From: Clarkia xantiana subsp. parviflora
Taxonomy: Eukaryota; Streptophyta; Magnoliopsida; Myrtales; Onagraceae
Direction: 5' to 3'
Length of the DNA: 64,000 nt
Assembly: GCA_036873135.1 (NCBI GenBank)
Contig: JAPTYO010000007.1
Span: forward strand, 9,282,763 to 9,346,762
The position numbers and the translations under genes are program-made. Of the stretch, positions 11,026 to 24,335 are shown piece by piece. Positions within the stretch are counted from its first letter, which is position 1. Each line of letters opens with the position of its first letter. Below the pieces are notes generated by a model, which saw only the letters and a list, made by a program, of their open reading frames with translations, ran no database searches and was not told where the DNA came from.

Positions 11026-14000
11026 ATGCTTTCCTGTTCCTTCCACCATATGGCTTTCTTGTTACTTTTCTTGCTCCTAACTTCATTGCATTTGATCCGA
11101 GCCACAGAAGCACCGCCACCACCCGACCTACCCGTTGTAACGAGACCAAACTGCCTGAATTCATGTGGGTCGGTACCGATTCCATTCCCTTTCGGGATCG
11201 GAACAGGTTGCTTCCTCAATGAATGGTACGAGGTTATTTGCCATCATCAACCTTACTGGGATACCTATACTCCCAGGTTGAAGAAGACCGGTTTCGAGGT
11301 GTTCAACATTTCACTGCCCAGATACATTTACAATGATGATGCCTACACTGGAGAAGACAATCTCGGATTCTCTGGCGGTTTACTGAATGTAAGCCTTCCA
11401 ATATTCATTTCAGAATACAAGACTTGTTCCAGGATATGGTCTCCAGATACAATAGCATCGACACCGTTGAGCTTAGATGGAAGCCCATTTATATTTTCTC
11501 AAGAGAAGAACGTGTTTACGGTTGTTGGCTGCAATCACCTCGTCGTGCTGAATAACACCAAATCAATCATTGGTGGCGGATGCATCCCGGATTGTACTGA
11601 TTCTCCTATTGGTAATTACCAGCACGATTGCTTAAGCACCGGTACATGTTGTCAGGTATTCGATACTTTTACCTCGCCTGCATCCATAAAGTTAAATGTT
11701 GGATTTGATTTATCACTCATACACTCAAGTTGGAATGGGTCTCGAATAGAATTGAAGAACGCTCAAAGTAATTTGCAGAAAACTATCGAAACTTGCAGTA
11801 TAAGCAGTATTGGACTAGAATGAACTATTTTGCTTGATGATGAAGTAATTGATTAAAAGCTATTTAAATAGGCCTTAGACTCGACTATAAAATCTTAGGT
11901 CATTTAGTCAACTAACAATTGGATCCTAACAGTCTCACAAAATCAGCGACTGAAATAAACACAAATAACTCGACTGAACCAGAGTTCCGGATCGGTTCAA
12001 ACTCTTGACAGCAACAAACTTTTCTTCATCTTCAAGTTTCGATCTTCAAGTTCAAATCCAACACATAAATCTGATCATAAATGTAACACAAGATGAGCAC
12101 TATATATTAACTTTGTAATAATACAATGATCACTCTTACTGAATAGGTGACAATTCCGGCGAATCTTCAGAATTTTGGTGTGACTTTTACCAAGATTGGA
12201 GGCCGGATTGGAGCAGGAAGTCAGAAGGGTGAGTGCGACCTTGCTTTCTTGATGGGTCAGCCATATAATATGCGAGATGATGTACTTGCAAGAGGAGGTT
12301 TTGTACATGGAATACTAGAATGGGGAATCGCTAACAACACAGATTCTATGACTCAGTTACCAACCATGTTTAACGATCCAGCTTTCTATTGCACTCACAG
12401 CTTCTATATTGGAAAGCTGCAAGTAATTTTCAAATGTTATTGTGGTCGTGGATATCGTGGTAATCCGTACATCGTCAATGGATGTCAAGGTTAGGGTCAC
12501 TTGAAGTGTATTTGTCTCCTCCACTAGATACATCAATCTTTTTATTTTTATAGTTTTCCGAGCAATATGTTTTAATGCAGATATTGACGAATGCCAAGAT
12601 CCCTCTCTGAATAGTTGTCCTCAAGTTTGCAAAAACAGAATCGGTGGTTATTATTGTGCATATGGCTCAGATATGCTCGTCGGGCCAAATAAAGCCTATC
12701 GATCTATCATCTCAGGTTAGTAACAGTATATCGGTTCCTAAAAAAATGCAAGTGTAAGATGAATCATATTATTTGAGTTTATGATTTCGTTATGATATAA
12801 TCAAATCATGTTTCTATTTTTTCCTGCTTTTGTGCATATATTTAGAATCGGGCTTACAATTTGCAGGTGTAGTGGGAGGTGTTGGTTCCCTGGCTTTACT
12901 TGCTCTATTTGTGCAATTGTTCAAAATCACCAAGAGAAGAAGGGAAAGGAAAGTTAGAGAGACGTTCTTTCAACTGAACGGCGGTGTTTTGTTACAACAA
13001 CAGTTCTCTTCTATGCAAGGAAACTTTGTTAGAAGCAAAACATTCGAGCTCGATGAGTTAGAGAAGGCTACAGACAATTTCAATGAAGACCGGATACTCG
13101 GTCATGGTGGTCAGGGAACTGTTTACAAAGGCATGTTAAAAGATGGAAGAATTGTCGCGATTAAGAAATCCAAAGTCACACATAAGGGTCAAGAAGTTCA
13201 ACGATTCATAAATGAAGTTCTCATTCTCTCTCAGATAAATCACAGGAATATTGTGAAGTTGTTCGGTTGTTGCTTGGAGAGCAAGACACCCATCCTCATT
13301 TACGAGTTCATTCCAAACGGAACTCTTTATCAATATCTCCATACCCTTAACGAAGAACGGTCCATATCATGGGAGATACGTTTACGGATCGCTACGGAAG
13401 TTGCTGGAGCTCTTGCGTATTTGCACTGTGCAGCATCCATTCCGATATACCATCGTGACATAAAGTCGACAAACATACTCTTGGATGAACTGTATCGTGC
13501 AAAAGTAGCAGATTTCGGTACGTCAAGATCTGTTTCCCTGGATCAAACTCATGTCACTACATTAGTTCAAGGAACGTTTGGCTACTTAGATCCGGAATAC
13601 TTTCGATCGAGTCAATTTACAGATAAAAGTGATGTGTATAGTTTTGGAGTAGTACTTGTTGAGCTCTTAACAGGACAAAAGCCTGTATGTTCAATAAGAG
13701 CACAAGAGGGAAAAAACCTAGCTACATATTTCATTGTCTCCATGGAAAAGGATCAGTTGTTTGAAATCATAGACCCGCGAATACGAGTCGATGACAAAGG
13801 AGAAGAGATCGTAGCGGTCGCTGATCTTGCAATAAGGTGCCTGAATTTGTATGGGAGACAACGACCTACTATGAAAGAAGTAGCCATGATCTTGGAGGGG
13901 TTAAACAAGTGCCTGCAGTTACCAATTGTAAGTAATGATCTTCAACATGTTGAAGTGATGATGAATGAAGATTTCGATACTGAAAGCTCCGACACCGATC

Positions 14001-14089
14001 CATTTTTCATGACAATTCGGTCTGAGGAGATTGTTAGAGCAACTTTGGCTTCCGATACTCATTCAACCATACACGTTAGAACCTGGTGA
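11026..14089 (+). CDS. Wall-associated-kinase-like receptor kinase
   Basis: Proposed exons are 11026-11655, 12147-12489, 12581-12715 and 12846-14089, giving 783 aa, a usual WAK-like length. The order is: signal peptide (about 1-27), galacturonan-binding GUB_WAK region beginning with Cys-rich CLNSCGSVPIPFPFGIG, a second extracellular block, a calcium-binding EGF-type module opening DIDECQDP on its own exon, one membrane helix (about 376-397), and a Ser/Thr kinase. The kinase has GHGGQGTVYKG, VAIKKSK, HRDIKSTNILLD, DFGTSRS and GTFGYLDPEY, so all catalytic residues are present and it is an RD kinase. WAK-type receptors sit in the plasma membrane and bind cell-wall pectin. The EGF exon flanked by phase-1 introns is typical. 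The first intron (11656-12146) is unusual: it splits the ectodomain, and its first 55 codons are open, ending at TGA 11821-11823. Confidence 0.88.
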
Positions 14090-14539
14090 TGAGATGCTCT
14101 TTACATTTGTATATATGTGTAGGTTCATGAATGTGAAAAATAAGCAGGATTGTAATATATATAATACACTAGCTACCTATTATGAGTAATGAATTATAGT
14201 GTAGTGTCTTGGTTACAAATGATGAGTTAGATATAGTATGAAAGATATTCAATTTATTAGCTTAAACTGATGGTATGTAATATGTTTTCAAAATAAATAA
14301 ATTTTATGTAAACAAATATCACATATATATTATTTCGGATTTCAGAGTCTAGATACAAGAAGGTTTTCTTAGCACAATATTTACTCTTATTATTATATAT
14401 AAATAAACACCTTATATATAGTTAATATATCTAATATATAGGGATCATTAATTGATTGTAATATGTATTATAAGTCAATCGGAAACATAATAAAATATAT
14501 TAACTTTTAATATATTTTATTCTCTAATACGATACACCC

Positions 14540-17500
14540 TTACTTCGACTTACTGTAAGGCACCGGGATCGCCTTAAGAGGCACTGCCTTCCTGAGAGTG
14601 ATACCCATCCTCTCAGTCATGTCCATATCGTTCGGTTTTAGATTATCTGCTAAAACCCAGTTAAATGAGTGCAGGAGTGACCCCAGTGCCAGAGGCAAAA
14701 CCCTAGAAGCTAAGGGAATCGCGGGGCACATCCTCCGACCCGAACCGAATGGCAGAAACTCGAAATGGTGACCCTTATAGTCCGCCGCGTCATGCCCTAG
14801 GAATCGCTCAGGTTCGAACCTTAGTGGGTTGGTCCATGTGTTTGGGTCCCGACCGATCGCCCAGACGTTGACCAGGATCTGGGTATCCTTGGGAATGTGA
14901 TAGCCTAACACATTGCAAGAGTTCATGGCCATGTGAGGGACCAAGAATGGGAGGGGTGGGTGAAGTCTAAGGGTCTCCTTGATAACTGCTCTGAGGTAAG
15001 GGAGGTTGGTAATGTCTTGTTCTTCAAGCTTCTTATTTGGGCCAATGAGGTTTCTTAGCTCTTGTTGGGCTTTTTTCATCTTTGTTGGGTTATGGAGCAG
15101 CTCGGCCATGGCCCATTCTAGGGTGCTTGTGGTTGTGTCGGTTCCTGCAGTGAACATCTCCTGCAAAATAAAAATAAAATTATTTCATTTCTTAAATAAA
15201 TCATACGAAAATATCCTATTTTTTTAGGTAATTATGATGATTATAGCCCTTTATATATATATATAAGGAAACTAGTATTGTTATATTCTGTATATATAAA
15301 TATCTATTTTAATATAATAATACTAAAGAATTATAAATATGAAAAAGATATGTCTTTTTCATGATGAAAAATAATAATATATTGAATAGTTGTGTCTTGG
15401 ATGATATTATCAAACTGCTAGCTAAAATTTACGCATGGAAATTATTTGTTGGAATTTTGTTTAGTATAAGTTGGTAACTCAAGTATCGGTTGTGCACAAA
15501 ATAGTGGCTTGGCTTCTATCAAATATTCCATCTTATTTGAATGGAATCAGTTGCATGACTTGCATGTTATTAAATTAAAAAAGAAAAATAGGAAAAGTGA
15601 CATGAAATAATCAAATTGCCCTTATAGAAAAACATTTTAAAAAAATGTTTCTTATATTATAATGAAATTTTGTAATTTCAGTTATTTGAATACTAACCGA
15701 TGGATGAAGGCTATTCCATTATTTTAATTAAGTTTAGTTTTTTTTTTTTAATTTAACTGCGTGCAAGCCAACGTTCAAATTAAACGAAATCTATAACACA
15801 ACTAGCTAGTAATTTTGGTCTCGAACGAAATCCTGTGTTAAACTTAAAAAAAAAAAAAAAAAAACTACGGTAACAATTTGTCGAATGCTAGAAATAATGT
15901 GTCTTTAGGGTTGAGAGCTACCCACAACCCACTACACTTTGGTTGAATCATTAACAGCCAAGGGAACAGACAAAACTTGTTTGTTCAATCTTAATTAAGA
16001 TATTGAAAGATGATTGATTATATGTATGCAAGGGAAGGGGCTTACAAAGATGACAACGTTGATTGTCCTTGAAGAAAAGCTAGATGGTTGTTCCACGCCG
16101 TCACCACGAAACTCCAACAAAACATCCAAGTAGTCCTTCCTCCTCGTACACGTGTCGTCGTCTCCTTCTTTGACGGCTGCCGTTATTACTGTGTCTGTCC
16201 TCTCCTTGATGAAGTGTCCAGCGATTTCAAAGGCACGCTCCACGTGAAACTGCGTCTTTCGCCTTATTCCTTGCGGGTCAAGCCACCTCAGCACTGGCAA
16301 GAAGTCCGCCATGTTTGGCTTTCCTGCAAACTCCATCACCTTACCTGATCGTACATATCACACCATTAATCAACTATTGACATAACATTAACGCGTAGTA
16401 TCACACTTTAAACGTTAAATCCAAAATAATTACATTTTTTTTTACTAATTAAAAATACACAAGAAAGTTAAATAGGGATATATAGTTTGCATTTTATCCT
16501 TGATTCCAAATCATCTGCCCCACTCTTCTTACCTCAAATTCCGTCTCACTGTTGTGATCTTGACACACGTGTATTTGATGTAATTAATTTTGTAGATTTT
16601 TTATAAAGACCTATTTAGATTAGTGAACCCTACCAAGAAAGTATTAAATCGGATTCTATATTTTTTTTTTATAAAAAAAAGTATACCCTAAATCTCATTG
16701 TTATTCAAATCATGATCACGATTTGAATAACCATTTATATAAAATCTGATATAGCCTCTCATGAGAGGCTGTATCAGATTTTATATAAATAATTGTAAAT
16801 CAAATCATGATGTCTTTAATCTAACAATTGAATATTCGACCGCATTTTAGATCAACCGTTGTTATTTTAAAGAACTTCGTTGATTGAAATACACTTATTA
16901 TTATCCAAAAATTTAGTTATTTATTTGAACGTAAACTCCATTATAAGTATTTGTACCTGCATGGTAAAAGAACTTGGCTCCTAACTCTGATTTGGCATCC
17001 AAAAGATCCTTGGAGAACATTAAGTTCCCAATTAGATTAAACCCCATCAGAAAAAAGAAGCGCCCCACATCCACCGGAGCCGTCCCCGAAGCCCCGGCCT
17101 CCTCCACGAACTCCACCATCCTATCAATGCACCTCGCTCGAACACTCTTCGATATATCCAACCTGCTCGTCACAAAGAACTCCGTCGTGCAGAGCCGCCG
17201 CAGCATCCTCCAGTGGGGCCCGTACTGGGCGGTGATCATCGACCCTTCTCTACTTTTCGTCCCCTTCATGGCCTCGTATATTTTCCGGCCAGCAAGGACA
17301 GCGTCGTGGTTCTTGAACATGTCTCGTGCCATGTCGCTTGAGGAAACCACGACGGTGCTCATGGAGCCCAGCCACAGTGTCATGACGGGTCCGTGCTTCT
17401 GTGACAGCTCGGTGAGCGTGACGTGCGGCGGCTGTTTTTTGTATATTGCAGCTCCGGCGAGCTGGAAGATGTTTCCGACCACCGGAAACCATGTTGGGCC

Positions 17501-17614
17501 CGGCGGCATCTGGCCCAACTCCTTGAGGCGTCTGTGACGGCGCTCCGTCACCATTGCCGCCCACCCCACCCAGAGCATCAAGGCAATCACGAACCCGACA
17601 ACCTCGTACTCCAT
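14540..17614 (-). CDS. Cytochrome P450, CYP76A-like
   Basis: Exons 16957-17614, 16046-16344 and 14540-15160 (minus strand) join in frame to 525 aa. The N-terminus has a membrane anchor followed by the proline hinge PPGPTWFPVVGN. Further motifs are the I-helix AGTDTTTSTLEWA, K-helix ETLRL, PERF (FEPERF) and the heme loop FLPFGSGRRMCPAIPLA with the Cys ligand. The segment KPNMADFLPVLRWLDPQGIRRK is typical of the CYP76A group. Members act in the endoplasmic reticulum on terpenoid or related substrates with an NADPH-P450 reductase; the substrate cannot be read from the sequence. A TATA-like ATATAAG lies about 40 bp upstream of the ATG. The complete MULE lies 989 bp upstream. The large first intron is AT-rich. 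The gene looks intact. Confidence 0.9.
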
Positions 17615-18591
17615 TATCGAACTTTTTAAGGTGGCTGGAGTTTCAGAGGCGCTTATATCTCTCGTCTATGCATGAAATCTACTCACTAGCTAGCTAAGGT
17701 TTCTTTTAATGGAGTGTATTTCCTTGTTCTTCTTAGCAGATCATGTCACGTTTTTTATAAACAAAACTAGTGGAGTTGGACAGCCTGATGTGACAAAGTA
17801 TGCTAGCGTGTGCTGCGTGTTGATATTTTGTCTTGTGATGCTCACAAATTTAATACAAATGCTCGAATTAGAAATTCTCAATCTCATACAAACTCTCTGA
17901 TCATATGGAGAAATTATTAGATGCACCACCGGTCAGCCGTCTTAACATATGGACAACCAATAAGAAAGAAATACGTTATAAATACATTAAAAATGAATAA
18001 CTTTAATTAACAAAGAATTACAACCCAATATTTCTTATAATTAATCTCTACCTCTTTGGCTTAGTAAATTAATTTTTTAAAAAAATATAAAAAACTCGTA
18101 TTATAATTATATATATATGAACAAGTTAATTTTGTAAAACTATGCTTATTTTATGTTGTTTGTTTTCGAAGTTACACATTTGATACTCTTTGGGAAAGTT
18201 ACATCATGTTGACCTTATTAAGTATTTCTTCACGTCTAACCAACATACCATGTCATGCATAAAATGATGCGAGTAAAATTAGGCTTAATACGTTGATCGT
18301 GATCTCTTAATTATACTAGGCTATGATGGGATTACATTGAAAGAATCAATGCTTACGCTGAATTTGGTCGGAAAAAAAAAATTCCAAATCGTAATTATAA
18401 AGAGATTCCAAACATTATGTAACAAATTGAGTTTAGAATGGCTGCTGCCTGCTACTAGCGCATATATATATATATATATATGACAAGCAAATCATTCTGT
18501 AGGATTCTCTCTTAGTTTGATATAGTAAGCTAAGGATCTTCTACCAAAAAAGAAAAAAGAAGCTTCAGGATCGATACAAAAACCAGCTACC
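17615..18591. other. P450 upstream region, no gene seen
   Basis: AT-rich spacer between the P450 start and the MULE. It has a short (TA)n tract at about 18461-18482. It should contain the P450 promoter; a possible TATA (minus-strand AGATATAAGC) lies at about 17651-17660. Confidence 0.5.
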
Positions 18592-18602
18592 CTCACTCGG
18601 CC

Positions 18603-18737
18603 GGGAAATTCTTGGGCGGGTGCGGTCTTTACACCGCACCACTTAGAAGCCGCCATGTGTCAGCCTTTTTATTCCACTTTTTGTTTTTTTTTTATTATTT
18701 AATTTTCTGAAGTCAATTTCTCTCTCTGGGGTTTTAT
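18603..18737 (+). repeat. MULE terminal inverted repeat, left
   Basis: It is complementary to 23539-23671 over about 134 bp with only short indels. It is GC-rich at the tip (GGGCGGGTGCGGTCTTTACA) and contains a small internal palindrome GGTGCGGTCTTTACACCGCACC that could form a hairpin. Confidence 0.9.
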
Positions 18738-19152
18738 ATTAAATTAATTGACTTCTCTCTCCGTTAAGTATTAACCACTAACGGAACTTCTCCAATATAT
18801 ATTGTTTTTGTTTTAACAAATAGTCTCTTTTTTTTTTGCCAAACCAAACAGATTTTTTTTTTCTACTATAACAACAAACAGATTTGATTAAATACCATTT
18901 TAAAATTTCTTTTGAAAAAACATTCGTACAAACTAATAACCTAGCATATATATATTCTAAAAATTTAAATTATTTATAACATTATTAATCTATAACAAAA
19001 AAAACATCATAAAAAAAAACTATCCAAAAAATATATTTCATGCATGCTAACGGAAAAATAAAAAATAAAAAATACATAATTCATCCACAAAACTAATTTT
19101 TTTCCCAACCTCCACATAATTAATTAACAATGAAATTATAAAATATTTGTTA

Positions 19153-21928
19153 TTAAAAATTAAAATTGTCATTCTTATTCATGGATGATGGATTGGTTGA
19201 ATTTGAACTTTCAAGATGTCCTCCGAATAAAAAATTCTGCAACAAAAAAAAATTATTTTTAGTTTATTAAAAGTTAAAGAATTATTTGGTCAAATGAATA
19301 TAAATCTGAAATAAATAGTAAATTGATTTTTAGAGTTATTAATTATATATTACCTGAGTAATATTTGGTAAATCGTGAACATTTTCCAATATAGTTGGAC
19401 TGAAATCATGAGGCGGAATTGTTCTAGGATTATTTCCCTAGAAATTGGAAAATGTTATATAATTATATATTATTGCTTAAATAATGAAAGAGTTTATAGT
19501 TATGAAACATACTATTTCTCCATGATGTGAGAGTATGGGGCTTGAAACTAAAGGTGCATCAGGCATGACAGGAGCTTTTAGAACATGTAAATTTGCATTA
19601 GTGTCATGAGCTGAAGTGATCTCTTCATTCACAGGACGACTGGAAGTTCCCGTGGTCTTTTTTTCCTTTCCTGAAAAAAAAAATTTGTAATTTAATATTC
19701 AAATATAATATATAATAATACAAATAATGACAACATGCCTTTACTTAAAGAATTGACTTACTTCGCCTTGAGTTGGATGACTTATTCTTTCTTTTTTCAA
19801 AATGCCCTTTTAGCCTAGCATTAGATACTCCTTTAGGCTTTACTTGTGCTGGGTTTAATATTTGACGCTCTTCAATCGAATCGTCTCGTTCTTCATCAGG
19901 TTGATCATGCTTATACGAACATTGACCATCTAAATTTAATTTATGAAGAAGCTTATTTAACTTTGAACTCCCTTCATTCAAAATTGCCCAGACAGTAGCT
20001 CGCGTCTCTTCATTATGTTGACCTTGGGTAATCATACTATAAGCGCACCTCATTGCATGATTTCTGTATACTGTTATTGAATCAACGTTTCCATCATTTG
20101 ATGATAGTTCACCTTCCATTGACCTCACTCGATCTCGAACTCCTTTAGTCCAGCGATGCAATATATACTTGTCAGGAATACACTGCACATTTTTCAAGTT
20201 GAAGGCTCTTAAAGAATGTGAGCAAAGAATACCCATAGTTTCAAACTTCCTACAAGTACATTGAACTTCCATCTTAGATGTATCCAGATAGACAATGTTG
20301 ACTCTTGATTCCCTATCCTGCATCATTATATCAAATTGATATAGATTTTCTCCACAACATACTTCAGTAGACGAAGTTGCACCAAGCCCATCAAGATATT
20401 GTCTTTCAAATAACTTGTATAATTTCAAAGTATAATGCCTAGCAGCACTTTTCAAGATTCCAGAATGCTTAATTACTAAGGTTGGAAATCTTTGATTACT
20501 ATGGAAGTCAGCTTCACCTTCATGCACTCTCCATCTTTCGACTAATTTCTCGAATGCATAAACAAATTCTGTCAAAGAAGTTGATGCTTTCGACATACCA
20601 TGCAACACGTTATTTGTACTTTCGGCTCTTGAAGTTGCCTTTATCCCACCATGAAATACATCAGTGTTAAAAGCCGTGCACCACTTTTGGCGAATATTAT
20701 ACATACCTTTCAACCAACTGTTATCTTCAAGATTAAACCCAAAAATCATTTTATCCCACGTTTCTTGAAACTCAATTTCGGTCTGACAACCAGATAAGCA
20801 TTTATGGAAGAGGTCCTGAAAACACTTATCGGCATTTACTCTACCCAAGTAAGAAGGAGCATTTTTTGAGATGTGCCATAAACAGAGACGATGTCTTGAG
20901 TTAGGAAATACCTCAGCAATGGCATTAGCAATAGCATGATCTTGATCAGTAAATATAGTTTTTGGTTGTTGATTCTCCATTGACTCCAAGAATGTCCTGA
21001 AAAGCCACTTGAATGATTCCGACGTCTCGTGAGATAAGAATGCACAACCAAACATCACATTCTGCCAATGATGGTTAACTCCGATAAAAGGGGCACATAC
21101 CATATTATATCTATTGGTACGATAAGTAGTATCAAATTCAACAACATCTCCAAAATAATCATAATCAATTCGAGATCTACTATCTCTCCAGAAAAAGTTA
21201 GATACTCGACCATCTTCATCAAGTTGAACATCCCAATAAAACAACCCTTCTTCATTAACTTTCTTCTTAAAATGATTTACCAAACTTTGAGCATCACCAA
21301 CTTCAATTTTAGAAGCTTTTAAGTTATCAACAAAATTATAGCAATCCTTTATGGTATATCCCATATTATGAACACCTCCACTTTCTTCAGCTATGTAATT
21401 GTACGCATTAACTGTGGGTATACCTGAATTAACCATCGACTCTATTGCACCGGCTTTAGCAATGGTTATGGCCCTTGAAGATCTCAATAAGTATGCTTCT
21501 TTTGGTTTTGCCAAGTCATGATTGTGTTCTCTTACAAACTTAGTAACCTTCCAAACCTGATCTCCATCACGTGCAAACCGTATCATTGCTTGACATCCTG
21601 TTCTTCCTGCCGGTTTATTGTGAGAGACGTCACGCAGCTGAAGTTTCTCATTCTTACTCCCTTCTTTCGAGCAATAATAATCCTTCGATTTAACTACTGA
21701 AGATCCAGTAAAATAATATTGCTTACCCTTTCGAACACTAAAACCCTTACCGTGGGCATACTCACAATACAACTTGTATGCTTCCGGTTCACTTAACACA
21801 ACTTGTCCCATCATCTTCGCTTCAAGCATATCGACATCTCTCACTTGAATGGTTTCATTTGGATTTTCAAATGACTTCCATGCATCCTCACGTATAGGTG
21901 CACTACCTCCAAATGCGTCCACACTCAT
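19153..21928 (-). CDS. FAR1-related MULE transposase
   Basis: Exons 19762-21928, 19513-19670, 19354-19437 and 19153-19236 (minus) give 830 aa without any stop or frameshift. Residues about 46-142 are the FAR1-type zinc-binding DNA-binding domain (YKLYCEYAHGKGFSVRKG through HNHDL). The transposase core carries Asp in VVEFDTTY (about 265), Asp in IFTDQDHAI (about 328) and a candidate catalytic Glu in SRAESTNN (about 433). A SWIM zinc finger (CTCRKFETMGILCSHSL) lies near 555. A basic nuclear-localisation-like stretch follows. An acceptor-like TTCTTCAG sits 10 bases before the ATG, and GTAAAT/GTAAGA donors near 22838 and 23070 suggest spliced 5' UTR exons. It would bind the element's TIRs and catalyse excision. 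A domesticated FAR1 gene is the alternative, but the TIRs and target duplication around it argue for a transposon. Confidence 0.9.
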
Positions 21929-23538
21929 TTTCCAAAATCTGAAGAAAAAAATAACATTAATATATTACCGTGTTTGATGATATTTAGTTATATTAAAATT
22001 ATCTATATAATTAATAAGTATTATCAACATGTTCAACAAACCATATTTAGTTATATTAAAATAAGTATTACTGTATTTGATGATATTTAAGTATATTAAA
22101 ATTATCTATATAATAAATAAGTATAGTCAAATGATTCATTCAACCAACTCAATTCTTACTTCACATTCAAGAACTGTTTGATGTATTCTATGTTAAATCA
22201 CAACACCTTAAAGCATTCATCAGATGATTTGCTTAGGCTTGTAACAACCGCAAAGTATAGGAAAACCAAGTTCCGACCCAATATAGAAGCAATTTTGTTT
22301 TACATAATATAATAGCTATAAAAGTTGAAAATGAGTAGATTTAAGTCTTGTCGAATCATGAAACAGCAAATTTTCTTTTTATTGTAAAAGTTTATTAAGG
22401 AATAAACAAAAACCAGTAACAAAGGGTCGGAAAGCTCTTACGCTATGTCATATTTCAAGCAATTAAAAAATCAAGAACTTATAGAAGCAATATCTTTGAG
22501 CAAAACCAGCTATATTGGAAACCATATTTATGTTATACTAAGGATGTTAAGTATATTTATTTTAAAAAATGATTATTATGTCAATATAAATGTTCGACAA
22601 AAGAAAAACTAATCAATGAAGCATACATTAGCTTCTTAGTTTAATGAAATTTGATTTAACTAAAACTAAGATCATGCGCTAAAACAAAAACAAAAAATAT
22701 CCCTATATCCAAAAAAAATATATTCTACTTTAATGGTAAAATTGAGTGTTATAGCAACACCTAATTGGTATTTATATATAAACAATGATATGAAGTAAAA
22801 CTTATAAAATAAAAAGTAAATAGTGAAATCAAATTTACCTTGATTCGACACTTTGTAGTTTGTTCCACGGCTTCAAATTATGCAAGTACAACTTGGTGAA
22901 TTCAAGAGAGTTTAATGCAATTCAACCGTCGTTCAACCTATAAAAGTGAAAATTAAAGTGGGAATAAAAGTAATAATAATTATTAAAGAATGAGTTCATT
23001 GAACTCACATTTAGTCTAAGTCTTAATATATCATAATAGAATTTGATGATAGGAATGAAGTAATTCTTACCTTGTTTGTATAATAACACCACCAATAGAA
23101 GCCAACGCACTCCAATATTTATAGAAGAACAAACAAGACTAAAATAAAGTAGTTTGATGATAGATACGTGCATTTATATAGGAGACCTATGAATTACAAA
23201 ATAATAAGTAACAACTACAAATTCAAAAGTAAATAAAATAATAATAATAACACAAATCTTGCGATTTATGTAACAATATATTTTTTTATTAATAAATATA
23301 AACAAAAATTATACTTATGCTTTAATTTTAAATATTATTGAAACGGAGATCATTGAATAATAATGGATAGGTAAGGATTAAATCAAATAACAGAAAAAAT
23401 TGAAGTTAATATAATCTGGGATTTCATTTTATGGTTAAAAAAACAATTTAGGATGTTAAAATTGCCGTTGGTTTTAACGGCTAGACTATCATCTATATAA
23501 AGCCAAAAAATCCGACGGAAAGAGAAACTATTAAAATA

Positions 23539-23671
23539 ATAAAACCCCAGAGAGAGAAATTGACTTCAGAAAATTAAATAATAAAAAAAAAACAAAAAGT
23601 GGAATAAAAAGGCTGACACATGGCGGCTTCTAAGTGGTGCGGTGTAAAGACCGCACCCGCCCAAGAATTTC
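23539..23671 (-). repeat. MULE terminal inverted repeat, right
   Basis: Mirror copy of the left repeat. The transposase promoter is expected just inside this end, because the gene reads leftwards from here. Confidence 0.9.
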
Positions 23672-23682
23672 CTCACTCGGCC

Positions 23683-24335
23683 TCTCATTATTGGTGCTGC
23701 TGCTGCATGCACCAAATTGGTGTTGCCTCGACTTGATCGTACTTAGCTAGCGAATTAATAAATGAATATATATCCAGCGAATGATTCCGGTATTCCCTCT
23801 CCTATGTATATATGTTTTATATTAATATAATATGAGTTCCGGTTAAAAAAAATAAATAAACACAACATATTTTACTAATTACTATCCGAAAGAAAATAAA
23901 ATAAAAAAAAATTAAGATTATTTTCGAGATATCATTGCGTTAGTCGTTTAGGTTTGAACCGGTTTGCTTTTATCAGTATATATATATATATATATATATA
24001 TAATAATTAAAAATCAAGAAAAAAAATTAGAGAGGGACCAAATTTGAGGGGCTGATTTGAGAGATATGAATCCCCAATTCATTAAGAATATCGATTACAT
24101 GATGACTAATATGGTCCCCATTATATTATTGGATCACATAGCTTTATTGCTCTATTCCAAGGAGATCAAGCTGATATCAAATAATTAATTTCTCATATAT
24201 CAAATTTTACAAATCCTTGATGCATAATTGATAAGCTTGCACACTTAATCAACTAATCTATTAAACTTTTTTTTTTTTTAATCTTAAATGCCGTAATATA
24301 TTAAACAAACAAACAAACACATACACACGCACCAC
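23683..24335. other. Intergenic, no gene seen
   Basis: AT-rich spacer with a (TA)n tract at about 23977-24002. Nothing coding is visible. Confidence 0.6.

Larger units (their letters stand above)
18603..23671 (-). mobile_element. Complete autonomous Mutator-like element (MULE)
   Basis: The 5,069-bp element is bounded by terminal inverted repeats of about 134 bp (18603-18737 and 23539-23671), nearly identical to each other and starting GGAAATTCTTGGGCGGGTGC. It is flanked by a perfect direct repeat, CTCACTCGGCC (18592-18602 and 23672-23682), a 10-11-bp duplication depending on where the terminal G/C is assigned. It encodes an uninterrupted FAR1-type transposase on the minus strand. Long TIRs, a 9-11-bp duplication and an intact transposase fit the MULE superfamily. 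The near-identity of both TIRs and of the duplication suggests recent insertion. Confidence 0.93.

Noticed and set aside
16974..17537. Plus-strand frame of 187 codons
   Set aside because: Antisense of the first P450 exon.
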